NCBI GenBank assembly: GCA_033675545.1
Contig: JAWDGP010005686.1
Coordinates: 897,501 to 961,500, forward strand
Source: Elysia crispata
Lineage: Eukaryota; Mollusca; Gastropoda; Plakobranchidae
DNA: 64,000 bases
Direction: 5' to 3'
Shown: positions 1 to 13,400 of the stretch, in pieces
Layout: each line of letters starts with the position of its first letter
Numbering within the stretch: the stretch's first letter is position 1
Notes under the pieces: generated by a model
Database searches by the model: none
What the model saw: only the letters and a program-made list of their open reading frames with translations
Told to the model about the DNA's origin: nothing
Position numbers and translations under genes: made by a program

Positions 1-19
1 CAGGGAGAAAGAGACAGAG

Positions 20-119
<100 letters not shown>

Positions 120-923
120 ATTCTTTTGATAATCACATGAAATCTATAAGTAATATGTGCTGTGAAAATTGACAGAAGCTGCCACATTAATATGGTTCAT
201 TCCTTCACCCACATAATATAAACAGGGCTTTTTTGTAACTATACGAGACCATTGCCAACACGTCTCTTTGTATAGTACTCTTACAAATACTTTAAGAAGG
301 TGCGTTCACCAAAATTATTCAGAGCTTAAAAGGGGTTTTGAGTTTATAAAAATTTAAAATTCTACAGATGCGGTCTTAAGACATTTTCCTTTTATTTATT
401 TGAGACATCTTTACATAACATTTATATTGCTCAACTTTCTTTGTACACGAAAGTTCATAGCCCTTTGACGTCACAAGGACTCTATTAAGCGGGCCTCTTT
501 TTTTTTACCGTTCCGTCAAGCTCTGAAGACAGTCTTAAAATCTAAAAAAAAAAAAAAAAAAAAAAAAATTATTTAGGTCCTGGTCAATCTCGTATAAAAA
601 AAAATTTCTTAGACTTAAGCAACTTTATGTTCTTCAATTTCTCCACAGCATAGCCCTCCGCTTTAAGATTAATTGAAGAAAATTTAATATCTAACTCTCA
701 CTGAGAAGGTTGATGAAGATATTAACTTTTGAGATCTAATTCAACGCTCACATTCGGCATTCTCCAATATATCGCAAAAAAAAAAAAAAAAAAAAAAAGG
801 AAAAGGAAAACCTGCCCCGCCTCAGTCCCCTCCACCCTAAAGCCCTCACACACACTCACACACCAGGCGTTAGCGTTCAAGTTGTTCTAGTTTGTGCAGC
901 ACACCGCTAGATCCAGATTTCAG

Positions 924-3738
924 AGGAAGTTCTTTGCTTAAAAATAAAACAAAAGTTGCGAGAAATTGCTTTGACACTTTAGTTGGAAGCACTTTGGTGG
1001 TCACCAGGTTTGTGACGACGAGCATCAGCCCAGGTGTCGCAGTGGTAGGAGAGCGAGATCTGCTGGGTGTAGACAGGTTCGAGCAGACGATCCCAATCGA
1101 GAGCATTCGACTCCACCCAGACTACAACCGCGTCACTTACGGTGAGAGGTTTACATGTCAACAGAGCTGGCCCCTGTCAGCAATTAGGAACAGTCGTCTA
1201 CCTACCTCACTGCTTATCTACCTAACCTATTATTTATGTTTCTATCTTTTAATCTATCTGCCTGTAAATCAAGCAATCAAGGAATCAATCTATCTGCCTG
1301 TCTGTCTGCTAATCTATCTAGCTATCTATTAATATTCATCCATATATTATTTGTTCAAAGTCCATGTACTTGCAATATTATTTTGAATCAACCAATAAAA
1401 AATCGAAGAACGTAAACCTGTACACCGAACCACCCCTCAACTGACCCTTACTTTTCCAACTCTCCGGTGAGGTAGACAACAGCGTCGGCCTGATCCGCCT
1501 GGCCTACCCAGCCCGTCTCAGCCAATGCGTGAAGCCGGCCCAAAAGATGGAGGACGACCCAGACGCTTGTCAAGATTTGGACACATCCTGCGTCATGGCT
1601 GGGTGGGGACCATATGCTGGTGGGTTGGGCTAGTTCAACATTTAATTGGCTCGTCGTTTGTAGAATTATTGTAGTGATTTTTATTTAATAATGAACACCA
1701 TTAGTATCATCATCATTATTGTCATTACCATCTAACACTGTGGTACTCGGCTCATATTTGCCACAACTCATTTCTACACTAGAGTCCTAATCAGGACTTT
1801 CTGTGGGATCTTGGAGGATTTTATCAGGTTATGTCCGACACAGTTTCACTTTTCACTCAACATTTCTTGACACACAGGCGGCTCTTGTCCCACTCGCTAG
1901 GCTAGGTCTTCATGTCAATTGCATGTCGGAGATGCGTTGAAGAATTACTGTATTTTCTGTTACAGAGATTGTCTTGTCATCTACGTTACTCAGCCAAAGA
2001 GTAGAACTGTGCTCATGTTGGAACTGAAATTTCGCAGCCTCGTTTCCATGCTGCGCTCCTTGGCTGTCCGGTCTTCCATAGAGTGATGGTGTCTTCTCAA
2101 ACCTTTGCTCCCCTTTGCTTGTCTATCTTTTTCATGGACTTTCTCTCGTGTATGCTTGGAGTGTTGTTATATTCACAATCGAAGTCATCAATATTTTTGT
2201 CTCTCGCTTGTGCTCATGGACTTTCTCTCGTGTATGCTTGGAGTGTTGTTATATTCACAATCGAAGTCATCAATACTTTTGTCTCTCGCTTGTGAAGTTT
2301 TGAATGATGCCAGGTGACACTTTCTCTTTATTGTTTTATCCTATCTCAGTCATTGCACACATAACTAAACCCGTCGGCTGCTGTAGTGGTGATGAATTAC
2401 ATAACATAAGTACGACATCCATTACACAGACGTTATCATCCCCCACTTCACACATATTATTGAGACCGCCATAACATAAGTACGACATCCATTACACAGA
2501 CGTTATCATTCCCCACTTCACACATACTACTGACGCCGCCATAACATAAGTACGACATCCATTAGACAGACGTTATCATTCCCCACTTCACACATACTAC
2601 TGAGACCGCCATAACATAAGTACGACATCCATTACACAAACGTTATCATTCCCCACTTCACACATACTACTGAGACCGCCATAACATAAGTACGACATCC
2701 ATTACACAGACGTTATCATCCCTCACTTCACACATATCATTGACGCCGCCATGTCCTCGCTTCTTCCACGTCACAGAGGCGACCCAACCAACCAACTCTC
2801 GCGTGGTGCGCTCCGCCCCTGTCACTGTTTACGGAGACTTTGTGACCCTTCAACTCGAGCTGACCCGGACGCAGCAATATCAGCCCCAAGGATCTCTCTA
2901 CGCGGAAGCCATTAACCCACGGCAAAAGGCCTGCTTTGTAAGTTCAGCCATGTTGTGTCACTAGCTTGGAAACTGCTTCATTGAATCAAATTGATTTACT
3001 TATTGCTGCGACATGTTACAAGTTTGCAAAAATAGTTTGTTTGATCTTTAATCAAGATCGTCTTCCAGAAGCTCAGGTTCATCAAACTTCCATCACTTAT
3101 GGAGACCTTCTCAGCGCGCTCTCTCTCTCATGTCAAAATGAGCGAATACCGCGATATTTTCACTGCTCCGTTTGACTCGGAGTAGCTAGCTGTTTAGAGA
3201 GTAATGCGAGCAGAGAAACTTTATTGTTAATAAAAACCTGCAACGAAAGCTTTCTGGAGACAGCAGAATTTATGCATAACATCAGCTCATGAATGAATAA
3301 CGGCGAAGAATTAAAAAAAAAAGTACGATGATATGAAATGGATCTGAACTCCGAGCAAGTGAGAAAAACATTAGAAAGGCCAGTTAAAAGAAGGAGGTAT
3401 ATTAAGAAACCTCTTAGTTGTAGAATAAAAGAGCTAGGGGGGGGCGCCCCCCCCCCCCCCCCCAAAAAAAAAAAAAAAAAAAAAAAAACCACACACACAC
3501 ACACAACAAAAATTAAAAAATACCGCTCTCCCTCTCTCTCCAGTTTGACTGGGGCGGTGTGGTGAGCTGTGTCAGAAATGGTAACACTGTTCTGAGAGGC
3601 TTCGTGAGCGAGCATAACTGCAACGCTAATCCAGCTCCTCCCATCTTGATCACTAACGTCCCGGACTTCGAGCAGTGGATCGACGCGTGCCAGCGGAACT
3701 GGGCGTCGGTCACCTGTACGGGCAGGCCAGTCGCGTAG
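924..3738 (+). CDS. Trypsin-fold serine protease homologue (pseudoprotease), 3' four exons
   Basis: Four exons join in consistent phase: about 924-1141, 1476-1619, 2777-2937 and 3544-3738 (stop TAG). The product has the S1 (trypsin/chymotrypsin) layout: GSTLVVT..., then VVGERDL, then IRLHPDYN, then YDNSVGLIRL...PA.LSQCVKP, then CVMAGWG, and finally DWGGVVSC...ILITNVPDFEQWI. The catalytic residues are all changed. The TAAHC block reads TRFVT (His57 to Val), DNDIALIRL reads DNSVGLIRL (Asp102 to Ser), and GDSGGP reads FDWGGV (Ser195 to Trp). No internal stop interrupts the joined frame, so I infer a secreted non-catalytic serine protease homologue rather than a decayed gene. The signal peptide and N-terminal activation site are not visible, so the gene is 5'-incomplete here. 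The start of the first listed exon is uncertain: acceptor tttcag at 918-923, with an alternative near 899. S1 homology is secure; the biological role is unknown. Confidence 0.8.
2133..2296. repeat. 82-bp tandem duplication in intron
   Basis: A segment starting CATGGACTTTCTCTCG at 2133 recurs at 2215 with very few changes, so the period is 82 bp. It lies in the second intron of the protease homologue. The open frames over it are by-products of the duplication and look non-coding. Confidence 0.85.
2401..2752. repeat. 70-bp minisatellite, five copies
   Basis: The block ATAACATAAGTACGACATCC recurs at 2401, 2471, 2541, 2611 and 2681, an exact 70-bp period with a few substitutions between copies. 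The array ends about 25 bp before the acceptor of the third protease-homologue exon at 2777, so its last copy forms part of the branch-point and polypyrimidine region. Confidence 0.95.
3437..3488. repeat. G/C/A homopolymer cluster in intron
   Basis: A run of G, then about 17 C (after one GC), then about 25 A, sits in the third intron roughly 55 bp before the last protease-homologue exon. Such tracts are error-prone in sequencing, so local length is unreliable. Confidence 0.85.
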
Positions 3739-3887
3739 AAGATCAGCACAGAGTCCAGTCGCACACACCTGCTGCTGCAGTCCATCCAGTCTACTGGATT
3801 GAAAAAAATACGTGACCTTATCATTTGACATTAATATTGTGGAAATCTTTTTTTTTTCTTTAAATACAATATATCAGTCTCAAATTA

Positions 3888-3893
3888 AATAAA
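3888..3893 (+). promoter_or_regulatory. Candidate polyadenylation signal
   Basis: AATAAA 150 bp after the stop codon of the protease homologue. It is the first canonical hexamer downstream and a plausible 3' end for that transcript. Confidence 0.5.
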
Positions 3894-3969
3894 GATGAAT
3901 GTTTGTCATAAACTAGTGATATTTTCTCGATTTTTTTTCCTTCTTCGGCCAGTGGGAATGTTTCCGCCA

Positions 3970-4980
3970 TGAAGCGTATGGTTCACGGGTTAATGAGAAA
4001 CGCAGATGTACCGACTGAGCACAAACTTCAATTTTTCTGTTCTTTCGTCTCGCGGTCTCTAAGCTCGACCGGCCCATTAATTTTGGTTACAACAAACTTC
4101 CTTGACAAAAAGCATGAACGGGACCCCCCAGTAGCATCGTTAATGGCCCATATATAAAAATTTACAAATTGTATGGCTAATTTTCTACCGTCATATAAGT
4201 CGACAGTTTTCTCAATTCACAAAAAAATCGAGAAACTATGTCTTTTTATCTAAATCACAGCCTGTAATCGACGCCTTTCCGCTATAGACTGAGGCCTTAC
4301 GAGATTACCCAATCTGTCACCTTTCATTATCAAAATAGAAAAAAAAACCACTTATATAATATGAGACATCCACAAATTTATCCTGTAAATTTAAGCAATA
4401 ACTATTTAGCGAAGCTAGTCTAATCAATACCTAGCCTATCCAATGCATTTGTGGCACGATATCGTAGATCTGCATCTAGCCTGTGACAGATCAATTATCT
4501 AATTCTAAATATATTGAAATTTTAAAGACATTAATGCAGACAAACCCTCACGCTTTTCTTTTTAAACATTTAATATTTTACCAATTGATTGGTGTTTATA
4601 TATTTGACTCCAAACCTATTTTTAACTTATAAGGGATGAAAAAGAAATATAAAGCTTCAACTGTTAGATACAGGGAAAGAAAATCTGGTCGGCACCTCAA
4701 AAACTTTTCGAAACAAGAAAAAACCTGAACAAAATAAAATCAGCAAGCATCAACATACACCCACACCCACAATGATTTCATTTCTGATTTATTTTAACCT
4801 TGTAGACAATGACGCATGAAAAAATTTCTGCAAACTTTAAAAAATGTGCACTTATTATGAAAATAAATGATTATCAGTTTTTAGGAAACTTTTTAAGACA
4901 ATATTCCAACAGAACACCATTGTTTACAACATAGGTTTAATACAGATTCCACCTTCTTTGACCAAAACAGTTATGGCGGC
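3970..4980. repeat. Dispersed repeat, copy 1
   Basis: This segment matches 53298-54507 in the same orientation over nearly its whole length. Shared landmarks include ACGCAGATGT, ACAACAAACTTCCTT, GATATCGTAGATCT, CATCTAGCCT, AATATTCCA.CAGAACACCA and CCACCTTCTTTGACCAAAAC. Similarity stops at both ends, so this is an interspersed element or an old duplication. I see no terminal inverted repeats and no long reading frame. The class is unknown; a non-autonomous element is my inference. Confidence 0.7.
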
Positions 4981-4984
4981 ACCA

Positions 4985-6477
<1,493 letters not shown>

Positions 6478-9400
6478 ATGGCGGATCAAGACGTTAGACA
6501 GCGGCTTCTGCCAAGAGATAAAGAAGAAGGGGAGAGTTTGAAAGACGACTTTGATAATTTACCTCTCAAAGCTAAACTAAAGCTGGCAAGGAAAGCTAAA
6601 GCTGACCCTATGTATATCTTGGTCCTTGAGGTAAATATCTTATTATATATCAATATCTAGATCTAGACCTACACTAGTCACTACACCCTGATCGCTCTCT
6701 ATCGACTGTTAACGTTATGTAGATCTAGAACATAATTATGATTTGGATATACTCTAGATCTAGATGTAGATATGGATCTTGTTGATAAGATTTGAATTTG
6801 CTACAACATTCTAAGGGAGTAAAAATCTAGATCTAGATCCATGTTTAAGCATAACAATGAGGAAATTATTAATTTATATATGTCTGTGTCTAAAAGTCCT
6901 GGGACATACATTGACCTGTACTATTCTTTGAAGAACAAGATCCTCTAATATTCTAAAGAATTTAATTCCATGGACTGGTGTATAACACTAATGAACATAA
7001 AAAATAATGGTTATGGGGAATGGCATGAATAAATAAATTTAGAAGCTTAAACAATCTTTAGGCAATGACAATCAATAAATTGCATCCTTGCACTTTTTTT
7101 GTCTCTTTATCCCATATTTTCCCACCAGGTTTTAATGATAATCTTTGTCGCCGTTGGTGGGCTGTATTGCTGGTTTTATTTTGAAAATGTCCATTTCCAT
7201 GTGACTCATGCATATGCACATCTGGGTTATGATGTAGCGCAACACCAAGTTGGGCAGAGATACCTACATGGTGAGAAGGAACAGAAAGTCTCATTGTACT
7301 TTTTGAATCTTTTCATTACAATTTGTCATGAATTCCCAGTATTTCAGTTTGAAACATAAAAAAGTTCTCCATTTGATAATAGTTATTCAAATCAATCAAA
7401 TGCTTGACCAAAAAAAAAAAAAAAACAAGCAAAAATTTTTGGAAATTATTAATGTTACTTATAAAATAAATAAAGATAATTTGGTATTTTTTTTTTTCAA
7501 GACAAAAAAGACTCTATGGTGTCAATCATTTTTCTGTTGGAATATAATTATGATGCTGAAATAATTGTGTTTATTGTAAAAAAAAATAAACAGAAAAGTT
7601 TGATGGAACTTAAAAGAAAATGAACATCTTTCACTATTTTTTAAATCTAAAATTCAATTTTTCTTTCAAGGGTTTCTGTTTTCATGATAGCAACACATTG
7701 AGGATTGGAAATAAAATATTTTGAATAAGATGTAGAAAAGAAAATTTCCTTGAAATCCTTTTTTTTTCAATTTCAGGCAAAGGAGTAGACAAGCATCCAC
7801 AGAAAGCTATGGAGTGGTTCAAGTAAAGTTATTTGCATTCTATCTTAATGCAGATCTCTTGATCATTTCATAAAGTATCGTTATAGAAAGCGTTGTCGTT
7901 ATTCCCGCAAAAGGGGATAAAGAAGAATTAATTGAGATGAATAAGAGATAAACATTGGCAATAACTAATCATTTTCACCATCATTATCTGTGCAGTTGAT
8001 TTCTCCTGTTTCTTTACTGCTTTGGTGTCGATGGTAATGCGCTTTCTCTTGCTAGTTGTGCTTGTTGAAATGGTTGCGATATATGTAATTAAAAGTAGAG
8101 GACTACAGTACAGTCCTAAAACGTTTGATTTAAAATGAAAGCTAAGACTGTAGTGCAATATAGATCTATAGAACCTAGAAGTGTAGGTTTTGCCTGTAAC
8201 AAAAACTGAGACCAGAGTAACATGGTTAGTGAAGAAAGCAAAGTAGTCTAGAACTTGACTGGCTCAACAAAACCTGTGGCCTTTTTATATAAATAAAAAT
8301 CTCTTAGTTTTATGTAGAACAAGAGTGCGCATCTTCTGCATGGAAGGGATGGTGAGAAACCATGGATGATTATACATGTAAAAATCAGTGCCGTGCTTGC
8401 CTTGTTCATAGGCCCAGAAGCCTTCCTTCCCTCCGCACCCCCGAAGTTTTTTCTCTTCTCCATGGGTTTAGGTGTGCAGGGGTTGTTGTGGTCGGATCCA
8501 ATCTTTCATCTCCCGCTTGATAGCCCAACCCCTTCCCAAGACAGTGTTTGAAAATTTCACCACCCCTCCTCTCCCCTCTCCAACACCCCCCTCCTCTCCC
8601 TGTTAGACTGAATTGGTTTGCGGAAATTTTTTGCTGTGAGTGAAATGCACTGAGCATAGATCTCGCATGCCATGCGCAGCTCACTGGACCACATGCTGTG
8701 TGATACCAGAGAGTGTATAATTATAAAGGTGATACTGATACTAGGCCTAGACTATACAAGTACACTTAATGGGAGAGGACTTTGGGGAGAAAACTTGCAG
8801 GCAACACAAACTGCTCAAAGTTTTTTTCCAAGGAAAAATTTCGGTGCTTTTCTTTCCCTTGCACCCTCAGATCTAGTTGTCGTTATTAGAGGGGAAGCGG
8901 TATCGATACTCGTTATTGCAGAAATAAATTGAATGACTTAAATAAAGGAAAAAAAACGGGGATTTTCAGATCTGTCATTTTGACAATAATTTCCGCTATT
9001 TGAAGCGTTGCTAAATATAGGCTTCACTGTAATAGACTATGGGGGCATGGTAAGACAACTCTTTTGTGAACCTATCAAGGTTTATCAAGCTCATACAGCA
9101 ATAGATATAAAAAAAACCAGCTTATAATATTTTCCACAAGATTATTTAAATTTTTTTTATTCTGAGTGCAATTGTTGAAACTAAAAATTAAATTTTGTGT
9201 TTTAAAACTATGTGTTTTCTTTGCAATGAATACTTTTTCAGCTTTATTTTGCTTCCATAAATTTTCATTACGATAGACTTTTTGCCCCAGAAAATATGAT
9301 ATTGTCAGGTAGAGGTTAATCTCAGAAATGTTTCTTTTGGAACAAACATGTGTTATACTAGATGTTAAGTGTTACATTTTGATACTTTACTTTTCAGAAA

Positions 9401-10446
9401 AGCTGCAGATCAGGGTCATCCTCATGCATCATACAATCTGGCTATTGGCCACCTCAAGGGCTATAAAACTGACTTAAAAGCTGGGTATGATTTGAATTTT
9501 TTTTTCTGAGAAAGATCTACATTTTATATAAATCTTGCTGTATTTTTTAAATCATACTTTTCTGCTTAATGAGCACAACATTACAAGATGCATTTGTAAA
9601 AAAAAAAGAAAAGATAAAAACATATATATAAGAATATATCTGATCACATATATATGTATAGTGATCAGATAAATTCTTTTTCTTTCACTAAAAGATAGAA
9701 ACATGATAGCATTTTGAGAGGTGAAAAGGAGAGATTAGAGCTAAACCTTAAAAGATTCTTGTCTCCTGCATTTAAGTTTCTCTAATCCTCTGATTCCTTT
9801 TACCCTCACTTCCCATCGTTTTTGATGTAAAAAAAATATGAAAGTTTGTGTGAAACATTTATTAAAAAAAATGTTGCCGGTTTGTTTGTCCAAATCTTCA
9901 TATTTCAAGCTTTTTACATTCCTAAGATATTTATGCAGAATTTGGACCCAACTAATAGTCTTTTTATAAGATAACCAGTTTATTTTGGCAATTCACATTA
10001 ATGTTCTCAGCATTACTTTTGAGAGGTCTTCATGTTTACAATTTGCGGACATTATTGAATTCTCAGCAAATATTTTAAAGAAAGTATGCTTTGAAATTGA
10101 ACAGATTAGGAGGTGAATAAGACCTACAACATCTGACTTTAATGAATTAAAGGAATAAAAAATGCTGTCCAAACATTTGCATTGCATTATACTCTAAGTT
10201 ACTCTTGATATATCCTTTGCAATTTCCATAGTGAGCAAGTAATTACGCGTAATATTTATTTTTTCTTAAAAGTGGAGGGAAGCAATAAAGTCAAATTTTG
10301 CTTTGATTGCTACGTCTTCTGTTTTTTTTTTATTTTGTGTGTGTTTCAGTGAGTCACATCGTCTTATCCACCATGCTGCTGCTAATGGAGTCCGTGAAGC
10401 TCATGAGGTTCTGAACTCTGTGTGCACCAAGGGCGGATGCTACTGA
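6478..10446 (+). CDS. Single-pass membrane protein with Sel1-like repeats, five exons
   Basis: Exons 6478-6630, 7129-7270, 7777-7822, 9398-9484 and 10350-10446 join in phase with GT-AG introns to give 174 residues ending in TGA. The start ATG is in good context (ACAAGATGGCGG). Residues 1-45 are charged and probably cytosolic, including a basic KLKLARKAK stretch. Residues about 46-68 are hydrophobic (MYILVLEVLMIIFVAV...) and look like one membrane anchor without a cleavable signal, suggesting type II topology. Residues about 84-160 carry two Sel1-like repeats with the hallmarks QVGQRYLHGKGV, KAMEWFKKAADQGH and YNLAIGHLKG. Sel1-like repeats form helical hairpins for protein contacts, for example in ER quality control (SEL1L/Hrd3), but this small protein is not SEL1L. 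The C-terminus has paired cysteines (CTKGGCY). Function is unknown; the gene model is well supported by phase. Confidence 0.85.
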
Positions 10447-13400
10447 ATCACCCTCATCATTCACAATAGCCTGCTGTCATACTGCAGAAACTGTTTAAAT
10501 TATGTTGTTTGTGGATTCAGGAAAAGCAGTTATAAACTTCAGTTTTATGGCAAGAAGCTAAATCAAAGAACTTTTACAAAGAACACAGCCGTCTATCCAT
10601 GAACTTTTAGTTTCAAGCTAGACCTGTAACTGATACCCCCAGGCCTGGCCTGGTCTTGTGCACTGAAGTGCGACCAACCATGTCTGCACTGTGAATTTTC
10701 TTCTAGGGCTACAAAATACATTTTGGACAATTTTAGTCATATTTGAGTGGTAGCTAAACTTTTCATATGAGTGTTATATTAATGAAACTTACATCATTGA
10801 AAAGGTTATTTCAAGCTCTTTACAACGATTTCATTCTTAAGTTCTTAGGATTTTTTACAATTATAGAAATCAACAATAAACTAGGGCACTAGTCAGTCCC
10901 CGTGAAACTGATTCTTATTTAACTAATTAATTAATTAACAGCCATCGGAAGTTTTTACAATCAACATTTAGGTATCTATATTTAGCTCAAATATTGTAGT
11001 TTCAGAATATGTTAAAAGGTATCTCGGTTTATGTTCAGGAAAGGAGAAAATAGCTGGTATGTTTAGCAACCTAGCCTTGGCAAAATTAACTTTGCCTCTA
11101 GACTTAGGTGACTGATTTAACACAAGATAACATCATACAATAGCTAAGCAGGGTCTACCCTCATAAATCTTTTAAACTGGGGAAACTTAAGAACGCTAAA
11201 TTATAGGGACAAACAGCAAGAAACCCCTAGAAGGGGAAATCAGATAACATTCAGAAAACAGATGATTGTTCTCATCTCTCCACCCATGCCATTCAAGGCA
11301 AAATGTTAATGCAATCTTGAGTAGCTCAGAAACTTTCCACCAAGCACTTACATTGAACTAAAGCTAAGACTGTTTCATACAGGCTCCAAAATAATTGTCC
11401 ATCCTAAGTGAATGTCTTTTTTTTAACCTCTCAGACAGACATAAACGCACTGCACACTCAAACAGACATGTAGAATGTCACTTGGTGTCTTTCCGCTTGG
11501 GTGCTCTGTAGGAGAAACCAGTGTTAAGTATGACATCATGACAGTTTTTAACTGGTCTGCTGAAGCTTGGATTTGATTCTTCAGTTTCTTTATTGAAGAA
11601 TGCACAAGCTCTACTCCTTGTTCCCCATGCAGACCCATTCCAAAACCTGTCTATCTGTCTATACAATGGTGGAAGATTTTGTGACTGATATTTTTTCTAT
11701 TAAATGCCATATACTCATCTATCAACCTTTGAAAATCAGCTGTAGTTGTTTTGTCAATGGGTTTGCTGTGTGATATGTCTTTGTGTACATGTATTTGAAG
11801 AAGACGGAGTTAGGTTGATTAAATGTTAAAAGCACACTTTTTCTTGTTATTTCTTTTGTTTTGTTCACTTCTCTTGAGCAAATAGTTCACTGACAACAGG
11901 TTGTATGTATTTAGGCAGTGGTTGCCTGTTCTGTGAACGATCATAGTGTTTCTGGAGCATCATCAAAAGACAAAAACAAATCGTCTGTTTGTGGATGTTC
12001 TGTTAATGGCACTGTCTCTTCCAGGTTTATGACTTTGCATTTTTATTGATACGTTTTACCTTGTATTTGTAGCATTTTACCTTCCTCTTCCTTTCCCAAA
12101 GGAAAGGTATAGGCAGACAGAGGACACTCAGAAGAAGGTATGCAAGGTATCAAACTCGCACCAAATATGACTGTTTTTAGCTGTGCATAACAATGCAGAC
12201 TAAGTGATCTTTCAGTTGCAGTATTTTGAACAAAATGTTGTAACTTTGAGTAGCAAGTGTTGCATATCAAAGGGGCATATATGGCTTCGTCTTTAGATAT
12301 GTCAATGTGAACGAGATTTAAAATAGTTTTCATGTGATGTACACACTGCTGAGTTGTTGCATTAAGTCTCTTGTCTTCAAAAATTTGTGTTCTCATCCCT
12401 CATCCCTTGATATAATCTTTATAAACAGATTTTATATGATTTGTTTGATCCATTCTGTAGCTAAAAATATTCTTTAAAAGGGAATAAAAAAGAATTAAAT
12501 TTATTATTTATTCGTTTCAAGATTCAAAAGGAAGCACACAATAATAAAAGAATTCTTTGTACTTCTTACTAAACAACATTACTACATTAAGAAGAGAAAT
12601 ATATCATATTACGAGTGTGAATATACAGAAAGTAAAAAGATTGATTTAGTGTTCATATGTTTAAACCTTCCTTGTGAGGAAACTAAGCAAAAACCGAAGA
12701 AGATTTTTTAGCACTATCACAATAAAAGTATGTATGTTCCAACGAAACCGTTTCTGGAGACTGGAAAAGTTACATATGGGTTTAATTAAGATTTAATTAA
12801 GGAATGCAACAAAATATTCCTTTTTTTGCTACCTATTCAAAATCCATATAAAAAATAAGCAAGCTTAACTTATGAACTGATGAAATTATCAGCGTTGTAA
12901 AGATCAGATGTCCATTAACAGCTTAATACCAAACACGGATGGTGTGGAATGTTTACATATGGAGAAAATCCAAGTGAAAGTTTAAGATTAACAGTGAAAA
13001 TCACCTAAATACAACTACAGGGCCATCGGGCCAGCCAGGAGCAATTATCTCGCTTCACTGAGCATAGAGGCAGTAAAGCATGGGTATCAGGTTACAGGGA
13101 TAGGCTCAAACTAAAGTTCCAAAATCAGAGCAAGATAAACGGCTGTGAGAAATAAACTCATTTGTAAAGAAAAATGAAACAGTAAAAAATCTGGTTTAGC
13201 TCAATATTGATTAAATAATTCAGCAATACCTTGTATGATGTTTAATGTATTGTTTACTTTACTGCCTAAAGCCATTTGAATTACTTGGCCATCTTGAGTA
13301 TCTCTTTGGACTTTCAATGTGACCTTTTGATTTTTTCTAGTGTCGGTTATGCACTTTTAAAATAGTTTGACTTGTTTTGTTGAAAAAATTCTGCATAACT

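Noticed and set aside
7870..8935. Possible element between CGTTATAGAAAGCGTTGTCGTTATT and a similar TGTCGTTATTAGAGGGG near 8878
   Set aside because: The blocks are in the same orientation, short, and lack target duplications or a clear second end, so I could not support a mobile element.
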